DNA of 64,000 nucleotides from Tannerella serpentiformis (GTDB taxonomy: Bacteria > Bacteroidota > Bacteroidia > Bacteroidales > Tannerellaceae): the NCBI RefSeq assembly GCF_003033925.1, contig NZ_CP028365.1, positions 806,001 through 870,000 on the forward strand. The letters run 5' to 3'. Shown piece by piece: positions 33,644 to 41,681 of this stretch. The notes under the pieces were generated by a model, which saw nothing but the letters and a program-made list of their open reading frames with translations, was not told the DNA's origin and made no database searches. Positions within the stretch are counted from its first letter, which is position 1, and each line of letters starts with the position of its first letter. A program made the translations under genes and the position numbers.

Positions 33644-33660
33644 AGTCTGGTCGGAGGGGG
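33615..33660 (+). terminator. Hairpin overlapping the stop codon of the MBL-fold gene
   Basis: CCCCCTCCGACC (33615-33626) pairs perfectly with GGTCGGAGGGGG (33649-33660). The 22-base loop contains the TGA at 33641-33643, and the left arm is coding sequence. CGCTTCTTCGT follows, a poor T tract. Confidence 0.65.
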
Positions 33661-33690
33661 CGCTTCTTCGTGCGGTCCGGGGGCCGCACA

Positions 33691-34122
33691 TTACACCTGC
33701 GGCTGCTCTTTTTCCTGTTCCTGCTCCTCTTTGGTTTCCATCAGGTCGCGGATCTTAGCGTCGACTCGCATCTCGATCTCGGGCGTAATGTTGTCCTTGA
33801 GATACTTAATCAGGAGCGTGATCACGGCCAAGTCGTCCGTGTAGCCCAGCCCGGCCAGAAAGTCGGGCACGATGTCGATCGGCAGCACAAAGTAGCCCAG
33901 CGCGCCGACGATGTAGGCCTTGTCCTTGAGCGAAACCGAATCGCTCTTCATCATGTAAAACAGCAGTAGCACAGGTTTCAGCACGCTTCCGCCCACCTTC
34001 TGTGCTATGCGCCGCACCTTGCGCCAGAAACGTTTGTCGTCGTAATACTTGCTGTACGATGTAGCCTCCTCAAGCTGCCGAAGAGGCAGATTCCTTTCTT
34101 CGTTTGATTCGTTCCTATCCAT
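33691..34122 (-). CDS. DUF1232 (YkvA) membrane-associated protein
   Basis: The protein has 143 residues. The DUF1232 core is LKDKAYIVGALGYFVLPIDI, then VPDFLAGLGYTDDLAVITLL, with the diagnostic YFVLPIDxxPD motif. It is flanked by a charged N terminus and a Glu/Gln-rich tail. The hydrophobic stretch may insert in the membrane. Function is unknown for the family. It converges with the lyase operon and has a -7 box at 34160. The tail runs to the TAA-type stop near 33691 without frame damage. Confidence 0.85.
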   Translation of the reverse strand: MDRNESNEERNLPLRQLEEATSYSKYYDDKRFWRKVRRIAQKVGGSVLKPVLLLFYMMKSDSVSLKDKAYIVGALGYFVLPIDIVPDFLAGLGYTDDLAVITLLIKYLKDNITPEIEMRVDAKIRDLMETKEEQEQEKEQPQV

Positions 34123-34159
34123 GTCGTTTCGGTTCTGTTTCGTCGTTTAATATCACTGG

Positions 34160-34167
34160 CAAAGGTA
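34160..34167 (-). promoter_or_regulatory. -7 box TACCTTTG before the DUF1232 gene
   Basis: A perfect TAnnTTTG match on the minus strand about 38 bases before the ATG at 34122. No -33 match. Confidence 0.5.
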
Positions 34168-34281
34168 CGCAGCGCATTGCAATCCCTTGGGGCGAACTGC
34201 TCCGAGGCGGACATGCAAGCCTCAAGAATCGTGTATTTCCGAAGCCATGCGGCTCTGCGACGCCCCCGTCGCTGCGTGCGG

Positions 34282-34568
34282 CATTAAAAAACGTACGCGT
34301 AACTGATCGTCACTGTATGCGGCATTAAGAAACCGTCCGGAAATTGATCATCGCTGCGCGTGGCATTCAATTACCGCACGGTAATCGAATATTGTTGTGT
34401 GTAGCATTAAGATACCGTTCGGTAATCGAATATAATCGCCTGTATCATTAAGATACCGTACGAGAATTGATCATCGCTGCATGCAGCATTCAATTACCGT
34501 ACGGGAATTGATCATCACTGTATGCGACATTAAGAAACTTGTATGTTGCTTATTATCGCTGCGTATTT
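34282..34568. repeat. 41-bp tandem array with strongly diverged units
   Basis: CATTA/CATTC unit starts lie at 34282, 34323, 34364, 34405, 34446, 34487 and 34528, each exactly 41 bp apart although the sequence between them differs widely. Units contain palindromes such as ATTACCGCACGGTAAT and CTGCATGCAG. It fills most of the gap between the DUF1232 and MATE genes; nothing else is visible in 34168-34649. Confidence 0.88.
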
Positions 34569-34649
34569 CGAGGCCATTTCCGGCTGGAATGGGGGGCAAA
34601 TCGATCTGTTGGGATAAGAAACGCTACGCCTTCTGATGGCCGAGGCTAA

Positions 34650-35972
34650 TCAGAGCCTCCGTTTCCATCGCCCGGTGCGGTAATAGATGAGCGTGGCGAT
34701 AAAGGCGAGCGTGATGCTGGCCGCAATGGCCCACCAGATGCCCACGCGACCCCACGCACGGCTGAAGAGGGTGGCCAGTGGGATGCGTATGAGCCAAAAG
34801 GAGACGATGCCCGTGACCATCGCAAAGAAGGTGTCGCCCGCGCCACGCATGGCGCCGTTGAGGATGCTGAGCGCGCCGTGGAAGACGAGCACGGCGCCGA
34901 GTATCGTCAAATATTCCTGCCCGATGGCCACCACGGCCGCATCCTCGGTGAAGGCGCCCATCATCTGCCGGCCAAAGACCAAGATGGCGGCCAGCACAAC
35001 GAGACACAGGCAGACGTTGAAGAGCATGGCGAAGCGTACGCCGGCATGCACGCGATCGAAGCGGCCGGCGCCGATGTTTTGTCCGCAGAAGGCCGACAGG
35101 GCACCGGCGAGCGTGAGGATGATCTGCACGATGATGGAGTCGATCTTGCCCGCCGCACCATAGGCCGTGAGCGTGTCGGCGCCGAAGCCGTTGACGATGC
35201 CTAAGAGGGCGACAAGCCCGATGGCGATGGCGCATTGCTGCACGCCGGTGGGGATGCCGATGCGGACGCCTTGGAGGAAGAGTGGGCGGTCGAAAACGAG
35301 GTCGCGGCGGCGGAGCGAGAGCAGATCGTGGCGGCGGATACGCCGGATGACTAACGCCACGCCACAGGCTTGCGCCAGGACGGTGGCCGCGGCGGCGCCC
35401 TCGATGTCCCAACGAAAAACGAGGATGAAAAGCAGATCGAACGCGATGTTGAGCACGGCCGTAGCCAGCACGAAACGCATGGGCCGCACCGAGTCGCCGA
35501 TGCCGCGCAGGATGGAGAGGGCGCTGTAGAAGAGGATGAAGAAGAGGGTGCCGGCGGCGTAGACGCGGAAGTACCGCAAGGCGTAGGGCATCACCTCGGG
35601 CGGCGTGCGGGTGAGCCGAAAGAACGCGTCGGCACCGACGACGCCAACGACGGAGAGCACCGCCCCGGCCACGATCGCAAAGAGCAGAAAGGACGAGAAG
35701 GCACGCCGCACTGCCGCGTGATCGCGGGCGCCGAAGCGCTGCGAGACGACGACGGTGATGCCGCTCCCCACGCCGATGGCCAGAGAGATGATGAAGTAAT
35801 AGATGAAGAAAGAGGCCGAGACGGCGGCCAGCGCCTCCTTGCCCAGGAAGCGCCCCACGATGACGCTGTCGGTCAGGTTGTACACCTGCTGCGTCAGGTT
35901 GCCCACCAGCAGCGGCAGCGCGAAGGCGGGGATCACCCGCCATACCGCTCCGCGCGTCAAGTCAAGAGCCAT
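34650..35972 (-). CDS. MATE-family efflux transporter (NorM/DinF-like)
   Basis: This 440-residue protein has about 12 membrane segments. It starts VIPAFALPLLVGNLTQQVYN and has IVGRFLGKEALAAVSAS as the first-repeat signature, with the second half opening GIPTGVQQCAIAIGLVALLG. It is clearly a different MATE subgroup from the one at 9821. It is predicted to export drugs or metabolites with Na+/H+ exchange. No operon partner is seen: the 41-bp array lies downstream and a hairpin repeat upstream. An overlapping 439-residue reading frame in the same region is a shadow. Confidence 0.88.
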   Translation of the reverse strand: MALDLTRGAVWRVIPAFALPLLVGNLTQQVYNLTDSVIVGRFLGKEALAAVSASFFIYYFIISLAIGVGSGITVVVSQRFGARDHAAVRRAFSSFLLFAIVAGAVLSVVGVVGADAFFRLTRTPPEVMPYALRYFRVYAAGTLFFILFYSALSILRGIGDSVRPMRFVLATAVLNIAFDLLFILVFRWDIEGAAAATVLAQACGVALVIRRIRRHDLLSLRRRDLVFDRPLFLQGVRIGIPTGVQQCAIAIGLVALLGIVNGFGADTLTAYGAAGKIDSIIVQIILTLAGALSAFCGQNIGAGRFDRVHAGVRFAMLFNVCLCLVVLAAILVFGRQMMGAFTEDAAVVAIGQEYLTILGAVLVFHGALSILNGAMRGAGDTFFAMVTGIVSFWLIRIPLATLFSRAWGRVGIWWAIAASITLAFIATLIYYRTGRWKRRL

Positions 35973-36035
35973 GCTGATCTTATCGAATTACTAAACGAGG
36001 GTTGAGGAGGCGCTTCGGGGTTTCTTCTTTTCTTC

Positions 36036-36094
36036 CCTTGACATACCTCCTTTTCTTGTCTTGACACAAGAAAAGGAGCAAAAGAAAGTCAAGG
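36036..36094. repeat. Long intergenic hairpin, dispersed-repeat type
   Basis: CTCCTTTTCTTGT (36047-36059) and ACAAGAAAAGGAG (36066-36078) are perfect 13-bp arms. CCTTGAC (36036-36042) and GTCAAGG (36088-36094) form a second outer stem. I recall near-identical CTTTTGCTCCTTTTCTTG hairpins scattered through other Bacteroidales genomes. A GGCCGGGTAC element lies just after it. Confidence 0.7.
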
Positions 36095-36144
36095 CCGGTG
36101 CGCCGGCCGGCGAAGTTTGGCCGGGTACAAGATGACGGCCGCCC

Positions 36145-37494
36145 TTAGTTCGTCGTTTTCAGTTCCTCTGCAAATTCCACCTCGACCACAAAGTCCGGGT
36201 CGGCCTTGGCGGTGGTGGGGAGCTTGAGGACGATGCCGTCAGCGTCTTGCACGAAGCGTACCGGCACACGCGTGCGATAGTCCACCGCCTGACGTACACG
36301 ATTGCCGGCGTAGGGCAGGCAGATGAGGCGATCGACGTCGCTCAAGACGTGCACGAAGAGCGTGCGGCCGCGCTGCGTCGTCACGCCCCACTCATGCGGC
36401 CGCACCACGCCGCCGCGCGTGCCCTGCACCGTCTTCCCATACGTCTTCATCCAGGCGCCCACCTCACGCAGCCGCGCCAGTGCCGTGTCGGGCAACTGCC
36501 CGTCGGGCTGCGGGCCAACGTTGAGCAACAGGTTGGCGTCGTTGCCGGCGGCGCGGACAAGCAGGCGGATAAGGTCGGCGGTCGATTTGTACGCTTGATC
36601 CGTCATACGATAGCCCCACGAGCGGTTCATCGTCTCGCACGTCTCGAGCGGCAGCCGGCTGATGGCCTGGCCGGAGAGCCCCGCCTTGTTCTCGCCCGGC
36701 AGATCGCGCTCGAAGATCTGGATGTCCTCGCCGGCGAAGGGCGTCGTGTGGTGGTTGTTGGCGATGAGGCACGCGGGCTGCAGGCGGTGAATGAGCGCGT
36801 ACTGCGGCGTGAGGCGCCAGGTGGAGTCGGTCACGCCGTCGGGGTAGATGTCCTTGTCCCACATGCCGTCGAACCAGATGGCGCCGATGGGGCCGTAGCC
36901 GGTGAGCAGCTCGGTGAGCTGGCGGTTCATGAAGGCGCAGTAGTCGTCCCAGCGACCTTCGCGGGTGCGACCGGTGCCGAGGCCGGTGCGGCCACGGGGG
37001 AAGTAGTCGTCGCGACGCCAGTCGAGGTGCGAATAGTAGAGGTGCAGGCGGACGCCGTGTCGGGCGCAGGCGTCGGCCAGCTCACGGATCACGTCGCGGC
37101 GGAAGGGCGTGGCCTCGATGATGTTGAAGTCCGACTCGCGGGTGGCGAACATGGAGAAGCCGTCGTGATGGCGCGTGGTGACGCAGATGTACTTCGCGCC
37201 GGCGTCGGCCACGGACTTGACCCAGCGATCGGCATCGAAGGCGGCGGGATAGAAGCCGCCGGCCAGCCGCGCGTACTCGTCGCGGTCGACGTTGCGGTTG
37301 TGCATCATCCATTCGCCATCGCCGGCCATGGTGTAGAGCCCCCAGTGAATGAAGATGCCGAAGCGATCGCTGCGGAACGTCTCGCGCGCCTGGAGGTTCT
37401 CTTTCGTGGGCGTGTAGTCCGCCGTCTGTGCGCCCGCCCGGAGCAGGCACAGGGCTGCCATCGTCGCAGCCCAAAACCAAGTTTTTGTTGTCAT
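36145..37494 (-). CDS. Alpha-L-fucosidase, GH29, secreted
   Basis: This 449-residue protein has a signal peptide (TKTWFWAATMAALCLLRAGA). The GH29 barrel starts FRSDRFGIFIHWGLYTMAGD, has TTRHHDGFSMFATRESDFN, and carries the expected nucleophile Asp in GAIWFDGMWDKD. LLNVGPQPDGQLPD is the conserved C-terminal barrel segment, and a beta domain follows. It releases fucose from host or plant glycans in the periplasm or outside the cell. The FG-GAP gene lies 15 bases upstream on the same strand, so the two may be co-transcribed. No SusCD pair is nearby. Confidence 0.92.
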   Translation of the reverse strand: MTTKTWFWAATMAALCLLRAGAQTADYTPTKENLQARETFRSDRFGIFIHWGLYTMAGDGEWMMHNRNVDRDEYARLAGGFYPAAFDADRWVKSVADAGAKYICVTTRHHDGFSMFATRESDFNIIEATPFRRDVIRELADACARHGVRLHLYYSHLDWRRDDYFPRGRTGLGTGRTREGRWDDYCAFMNRQLTELLTGYGPIGAIWFDGMWDKDIYPDGVTDSTWRLTPQYALIHRLQPACLIANNHHTTPFAGEDIQIFERDLPGENKAGLSGQAISRLPLETCETMNRSWGYRMTDQAYKSTADLIRLLVRAAGNDANLLLNVGPQPDGQLPDTALARLREVGAWMKTYGKTVQGTRGGVVRPHEWGVTTQRGRTLFVHVLSDVDRLICLPYAGNRVRQAVDYRTRVPVRFVQDADGIVLKLPTTAKADPDFVVEVEFAEELKTTN

Positions 37495-37509
37495 GTGGTG
37501 TAAAAGTAG

Positions 37510-38091
37510 TTAGGGGTTATAGGGGCGGCCTTGATGGGTCTGCCCAGAGGAGATCGGCGCGCCCTCGAGCCGTTGGCGAGCCTCGTCGAGGGGGATGCCG
37601 CGGGCGTGGTAAGCGACGAAGTCGAGGCCGAAGGAACGCCAGCGATAGACGGCAATCAGGTAGCGCTCGGGCGTGGTGTCACGCTCGATGGTGAGCACGC
37701 GCGGCTGGCCGTCGATGTGCGCGAAACGGAAGTCGACGAGCGGATGGCTGAGCCGCGAACCCATCCACAGGGGGCGGATGTAGCGGTCTTTGTAGACCTT
37801 GAAAATGAAGAGCCGGCGCGCCACCTGCGGGTCGTAGCGGGTGGACTTGATGACGCCCACAAGCACGTCGGTGCGGCCATCGCCGTTGATGTCGCCCGTC
37901 TGGAAACGGTAGACGGGATAGGGCAAGGGCCAACGTTCGACACGACCGGCGTAGTCGGCCACCTGCACGTAGTGAAGCGTGTCCGCGACGGTGACGAGGC
38001 GGAGCGTGTCTTCCGTGTGGCCGCCGTCGGGCAGACGAATCAAGGCGAGAAGCAGGACGAGGAGGGGCATCGTTAATGGTTGATTTTTCAT
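37510..38091 (-). CDS. FG-GAP/VCBS-like exported protein
   Basis: This 193-residue protein starts at the ATG at 38089-38091 with a signal peptide (KNQPLTMPLLVLLLALIRLP). It contains FQTGDINGDGRTDVLVGVIK, a calcium-binding DxNGDGxxD beta-propeller blade motif, followed by RRLFIFKVYKDRYIRPLWMG. A single clear blade is visible, so it may not be a full propeller. In some Bacteroidales such proteins are annotated as nuclear receptor-binding factor 2, which is not informative. It lies just upstream of the fucosidase gene. Confidence 0.65.
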   Translation of the reverse strand: MKNQPLTMPLLVLLLALIRLPDGGHTEDTLRLVTVADTLHYVQVADYAGRVERWPLPYPVYRFQTGDINGDGRTDVLVGVIKSTRYDPQVARRLFIFKVYKDRYIRPLWMGSRLSHPLVDFRFAHIDGQPRVLTIERDTTPERYLIAVYRWRSFGLDFVAYHARGIPLDEARQRLEGAPISSGQTHQGRPYNP

Positions 38092-38110
38092 TTGCGGAAA
38101 TCCCGCAAGC

Positions 38111-38183
38111 ATGATTGGAAACACCGGGAGCCCCCGCGCAAGACGCATCGCGACGGCTACGGAGAGGCTCCCGCTGAATCATC
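38111..38183 (-). promoter_or_regulatory. Structured element upstream of the FG-GAP/fucosidase genes
   Basis: ATGATT/AATCAT and GGGAGCC/GGCTCCC pair across about 70 bases, with a smaller GCG...CGC helix inside. It fills the 114-base gap between the PII-like stop (38206) and the FG-GAP start (38091). It could be a terminator for the efflux operon or a leader RNA for the genes downstream. It matches no riboswitch that I recognise. Confidence 0.35.
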
Positions 38184-38205
38184 GGACGATGACGCAGGGC
38201 GCTCG

Positions 38206-38499
38206 TCAGACGGTCGCTTCCACATTCCAGACGAAGGCGCGGAGGCCGAGCTGGTCGGACCGCTCATCGAGGGCGCGAAGGGCCTCCAGCAGGCGGGGGA
38301 CGAGGTCGGCGTCAACGACGGTCAGGATGGCCTCGTTCATCGCCGGCCAGGCGTGCGACCCGAGATGTGGATCGCCCGTTTGGGAACCGCGTCCGGTGAC
38401 TTGTCCAAAAGCCGTGTAGCCGCGGCAGTTGAAGTGGGTCAGCAGCGTGAGGACGTCTTCGTGATGGGCCTGATCGCAGGCTATAAATACAGCTTTCAT
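38206..38499 (-). CDS. PII-like (ferredoxin-fold) small protein of the RND operon
   Basis: This 97-residue protein begins MKAVFIACDQAHHEDVLTLL, then GYTAFGQVTGRGSQTGDPHL and ends in a strand. This matches the beta-alpha-beta pattern of PII-like signalling proteins, in which the QVTGRG-type segment leads into the T loop. It starts 6 bases after the RND permease stop, so it is the last gene of the efflux operon. A metal- or nucleotide-sensing modulator of the pump is plausible but not shown. Confidence 0.7.
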   Translation of the reverse strand: MKAVFIACDQAHHEDVLTLLTHFNCRGYTAFGQVTGRGSQTGDPHLGSHAWPAMNEAILTVVDADLVPRLLEALRALDERSDQLGLRAFVWNVEATV

Positions 38500-38505
38500 A
38501 AGGGG

Positions 38506-41500
38506 TCAATCTTTGGGCTTCGTGATGAGGTGCTTGTGGGCTTGATAGAAGTCGTCCATCTCGCGCATGCGGCGCATCTTGCGGCGTTGGCGCTTGATGC
38601 CCACGCCGGCAAACGAGCAGTAGAGCACGGGCACAAGCAGCAGCGTGAGGATGGTGGAGACGGTGAGGCCACCGATGACGGAGACACCCATCGGGCGCCA
38701 CAGCTCGGAGCCTTGTCCACCACCGATGGCCATGGGCACCATACCGAGGATCGTCGTCATGGTGGTCATCAGCACGGGGCGCAGACGGCTCTTGCCAGCC
38801 GTCACGACGGAGTTCTTCACCGCCCGACCGCGCTCACGGCAGAGGGTGATGTAGTCGATGAGCACGATGCCGTTCTTCACCACGATGCCGATCAACATGA
38901 TGCCGCCCAGGAGGCTCATCACGTTCAGCGTGGTGCGCGAGAGGAAGAGCGCCATCAGCACGCCACTCACAGCGAAGGGCACGGAGAACATGATGATGAA
39001 GGGGTACGTCAGCGACTCAAACTGCGCGGCCATGACGATGAAGACGAGCACGATGATGAGCAGCGCCAAGACGCCGAGGTCGGAGAAGGAGTCTTGCTGA
39101 TCTTCAAAGGAACCGGAGACTTGGATCTTGACGTTGCTCGGCGTCTGCATGCGGTCGATCACCTTCTGGCCCTCGGCCACGACGGTGCCTAACGGCGCGC
39201 CCGGCTTCGGCACAGCGGAGACGGTCACGATGCGTTCGCGGTCCTTGCGCTCGATGGCCGGCGGCGCGAAACGCTCCACTACGGTACCCACGTCGCGCAC
39301 CCGCACGGTGCGTCCCTGATTATTGTAGATGAGTATGTTCTCGATATCCTCTATGCCCGTGCGGTACTCGGGCGCATAACGCACGACGATGTCCGACTCC
39401 GCTCCGTCCTCGCGATACTGCGACGCAGTGTAGCCGTTGATGCGGTTGCGCAGGTAGGAGCCGGCGGTGGAGAGGTTGAGGCCTTGCACGGACAGTTTCT
39501 CGCGATCGAAGTCCACCTGATACTCCGGCAGGTAGTCGCCGCGGCTGATGTTCACCTCCGATACGCCGTCTTGCTTCAGCAACTCCGTGCGCAGCTCCTG
39601 CGCCAAGCGGTCGGTCGTGGCCATGTCGTAGCCGTAGATCTCGAAGTCGGCCGTAGCCTGTCCGCCCATGCCGCCGTTGTCGCCGCCGGGCACGACTTTC
39701 GTCTTCGTGAACTCGGGGTACGCCTTGAGATCCTCGCGCATCATGTCGCCGATCATCGCCTGCGAGCGTTTGCGTTCGCTGGATTTCGTAAGGCTAAGGT
39801 TGAAGGTGATGATGTGCGACCCGTTGTCGCGTATCGCGGCGAAGGTGTTCGTGGCGTCGGCCTGACCCACGGTATAGCTACAGACGGTGATCTCGGGATA
39901 CTTCTGTCGCCATTCGTTCGTCAGCCGCGCGGCCAACTCCTGGGCCACCTCCTTACGCGTACCCACAGGCAGCTCCAGCTTGGCGGTGATGTAGCCGTTG
40001 TCCTGCTGGGGAAAGAACTCCGTGCCGATGTAACCCGCGCAAAGGAGACTGAGCACGAAAAAGACGATGCACGAAAGCACCATCGTCCGTCGGTGACTCA
40101 CGGCCCAGTCGAGCAGTCGCGCGTAGCCCGTGTCGAGGGCGTCGAGGGCGCGTTGGATGGGGTGATAAAACGTGCGGAAGGCCTTCGACGGCTTGCGTTG
40201 CAAGCGCAGCAGACGCGAGCAAAGCATCGGCGTCAGCGTAAGGGCAGCCACGGTGGAAACGACCATGATGACGCACATCATCCAGCCCAATTGTTTGAAG
40301 AGCACGCCGGTCATACCCGTGACCATCGTCAGGGGGAAGAACACGGCGATCATCGTCAGCGTGGAGGCGACGACAGAGATGGCCACCTCGTTTGTGCCAT
40401 GTATAGCCGCCTGCGACGGCGCCGAGCCGCGCTCGATGTGGGTCGTAACGTTCTCCAAGACCACGATGGCGTCGTCCACTACCATACCGATGGCGATAGA
40501 GAGCGACGAGAGCGAGACGATGTTGATCGTGTTGCCTGTGATGGCCAAGTAGACGAACGAGGCGATGAGCGAGAGCGGGATGGTGATCGAAATGATCAGC
40601 GTGGCCCGCCAGCGACCGAGGAAGAGGAAGACGACAAGCACAACGAAGAGCAGGGCGTAGAGCACCGTCTCCGTGAGGCTGTCGATGGTCTCGAGGATGT
40701 TCTCCGACGAGTCCCAGATGATGCCCAGCTTCACGTCGGGCGGCAAGTTCTTTTGCAGCTCGGGCAGCTTGGCGAGTACTTGCTTGGCGATGTTGACGGA
40801 GTTGGCGCCGGATTGCTTCTGTATGATGATCGTACCGCCGCGGATGGCGTTCGTGTAAGCCTCCTGCGTGCGTTCCTCCACGGTGTCGACCACCCGCGCC
40901 ACGTCGCGCAGGTAGACGTTCGCACCGCCGACCGTTCCGACTACGATGCTCTCCATCTCGCGGGCGTCCTTGAACTCACCCTCCACACGCAGCGCATACG
41001 TCTCGTTACCGATGTCGAGACTACCGCCGGGGATGTTGCGATTCTCTGCGCCGATGATGGCACCGATGGTTTCGACGGTCAGGTTGTAGGCCTCCAGTTT
41101 GGCGGGGTCGCAATAGACTTGGATCTCGCGCTTGGGTGCGCCGTTGATCGACACGGTACCCACGCCGGGGATGCGCGCCAAGGGGTTGGCCACGTTGTCG
41201 TCGAGGATCTTGTAGAGCGCCTGCTGACTCTCTCCCGCCTCGACCGAAAGGATCAAAATCGGGATCATGTCTGACGAGAACTTGAAGATGATCGGCGTCT
41301 CGGCGTTATCAGGCAGCTGCGACTTGACCATATCGAGCTTATCGCGCACGTCGTTCGTCAGCTCATTGATGTCGTTACCATACTCGAACTCGAGCTGGAT
41401 GAGCGACAAGTTCTCGGACGAGCGCGAGGTGATATGCTTCAGGTTGCTGACCGTGTTGAGGCTGTTCTCGAGCGGTCGGGAAATGTTCGTCTCGATGTCC

Positions 41501-41670
41501 GACGCGCTGGCCCCAGGATAGGCGGTGAGCACCATGATGGTGTTCGTTTCAATGTCCGGATAGAGGTCTACCGGCAGACGGGATAGGGAGAAGAGTCCGA
41601 AGATGACGATCGCCAGAAAGCTCAGGCTCGTCATAATGGGCTTCTTTACGGCTCCTTCGTATAAGCTCAT
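38506..41670 (-). CDS. RND efflux pump permease (HAE1/AcrB type)
   Basis: This 1054-residue inner-membrane protein has 12 transmembrane helices in two halves and two large periplasmic loops. It shows VKKPIMTSLSFLAIVIFGLF at the N terminus, RLPVDLYPDIETN, GIVVDDAI-type sequence (AIGMVVDDAIVVLENVTTHI, proton relay helix 4 with two Asp) and GGIMLIGIVVKNGIVLIDYI in the second half. It drives proton-powered export through the MFP and TolC proteins encoded upstream. Hydrophobic drugs or lipids are likelier than metals, because the helix 4 DD pattern is the HAE type. Confidence 0.93.
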   Translation of the reverse strand: MSLYEGAVKKPIMTSLSFLAIVIFGLFSLSRLPVDLYPDIETNTIMVLTAYPGASASDIETNISRPLENSLNTVSNLKHITSRSSENLSLIQLEFEYGNDINELTNDVRDKLDMVKSQLPDNAETPIIFKFSSDMIPILILSVEAGESQQALYKILDDNVANPLARIPGVGTVSINGAPKREIQVYCDPAKLEAYNLTVETIGAIIGAENRNIPGGSLDIGNETYALRVEGEFKDAREMESIVVGTVGGANVYLRDVARVVDTVEERTQEAYTNAIRGGTIIIQKQSGANSVNIAKQVLAKLPELQKNLPPDVKLGIIWDSSENILETIDSLTETVLYALLFVVLVVFLFLGRWRATLIISITIPLSLIASFVYLAITGNTINIVSLSSLSIAIGMVVDDAIVVLENVTTHIERGSAPSQAAIHGTNEVAISVVASTLTMIAVFFPLTMVTGMTGVLFKQLGWMMCVIMVVSTVAALTLTPMLCSRLLRLQRKPSKAFRTFYHPIQRALDALDTGYARLLDWAVSHRRTMVLSCIVFFVLSLLCAGYIGTEFFPQQDNGYITAKLELPVGTRKEVAQELAARLTNEWRQKYPEITVCSYTVGQADATNTFAAIRDNGSHIITFNLSLTKSSERKRSQAMIGDMMREDLKAYPEFTKTKVVPGGDNGGMGGQATADFEIYGYDMATTDRLAQELRTELLKQDGVSEVNISRGDYLPEYQVDFDREKLSVQGLNLSTAGSYLRNRINGYTASQYREDGAESDIVVRYAPEYRTGIEDIENILIYNNQGRTVRVRDVGTVVERFAPPAIERKDRERIVTVSAVPKPGAPLGTVVAEGQKVIDRMQTPSNVKIQVSGSFEDQQDSFSDLGVLALLIIVLVFIVMAAQFESLTYPFIIMFSVPFAVSGVLMALFLSRTTLNVMSLLGGIMLIGIVVKNGIVLIDYITLCRERGRAVKNSVVTAGKSRLRPVLMTTMTTILGMVPMAIGGGQGSELWRPMGVSVIGGLTVSTILTLLLVPVLYCSFAGVGIKRQRRKMRRMREMDDFYQAHKHLITKPKD

Positions 41671-41681
41671 GGGGTGCTTGA

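Noticed and set aside
34624-35943. 439-residue minus-strand ORF overlapping the MATE gene
   Set aside because: Out-of-frame shadow rich in Arg and His; the frame at 34650-35972 has the MATE signatures and membrane segments.
39484-41274. 596-residue plus-strand ORF opposite the RND permease
   Set aside because: The RND reading frame has all family signatures; the antisense frame is open only because of codon bias.
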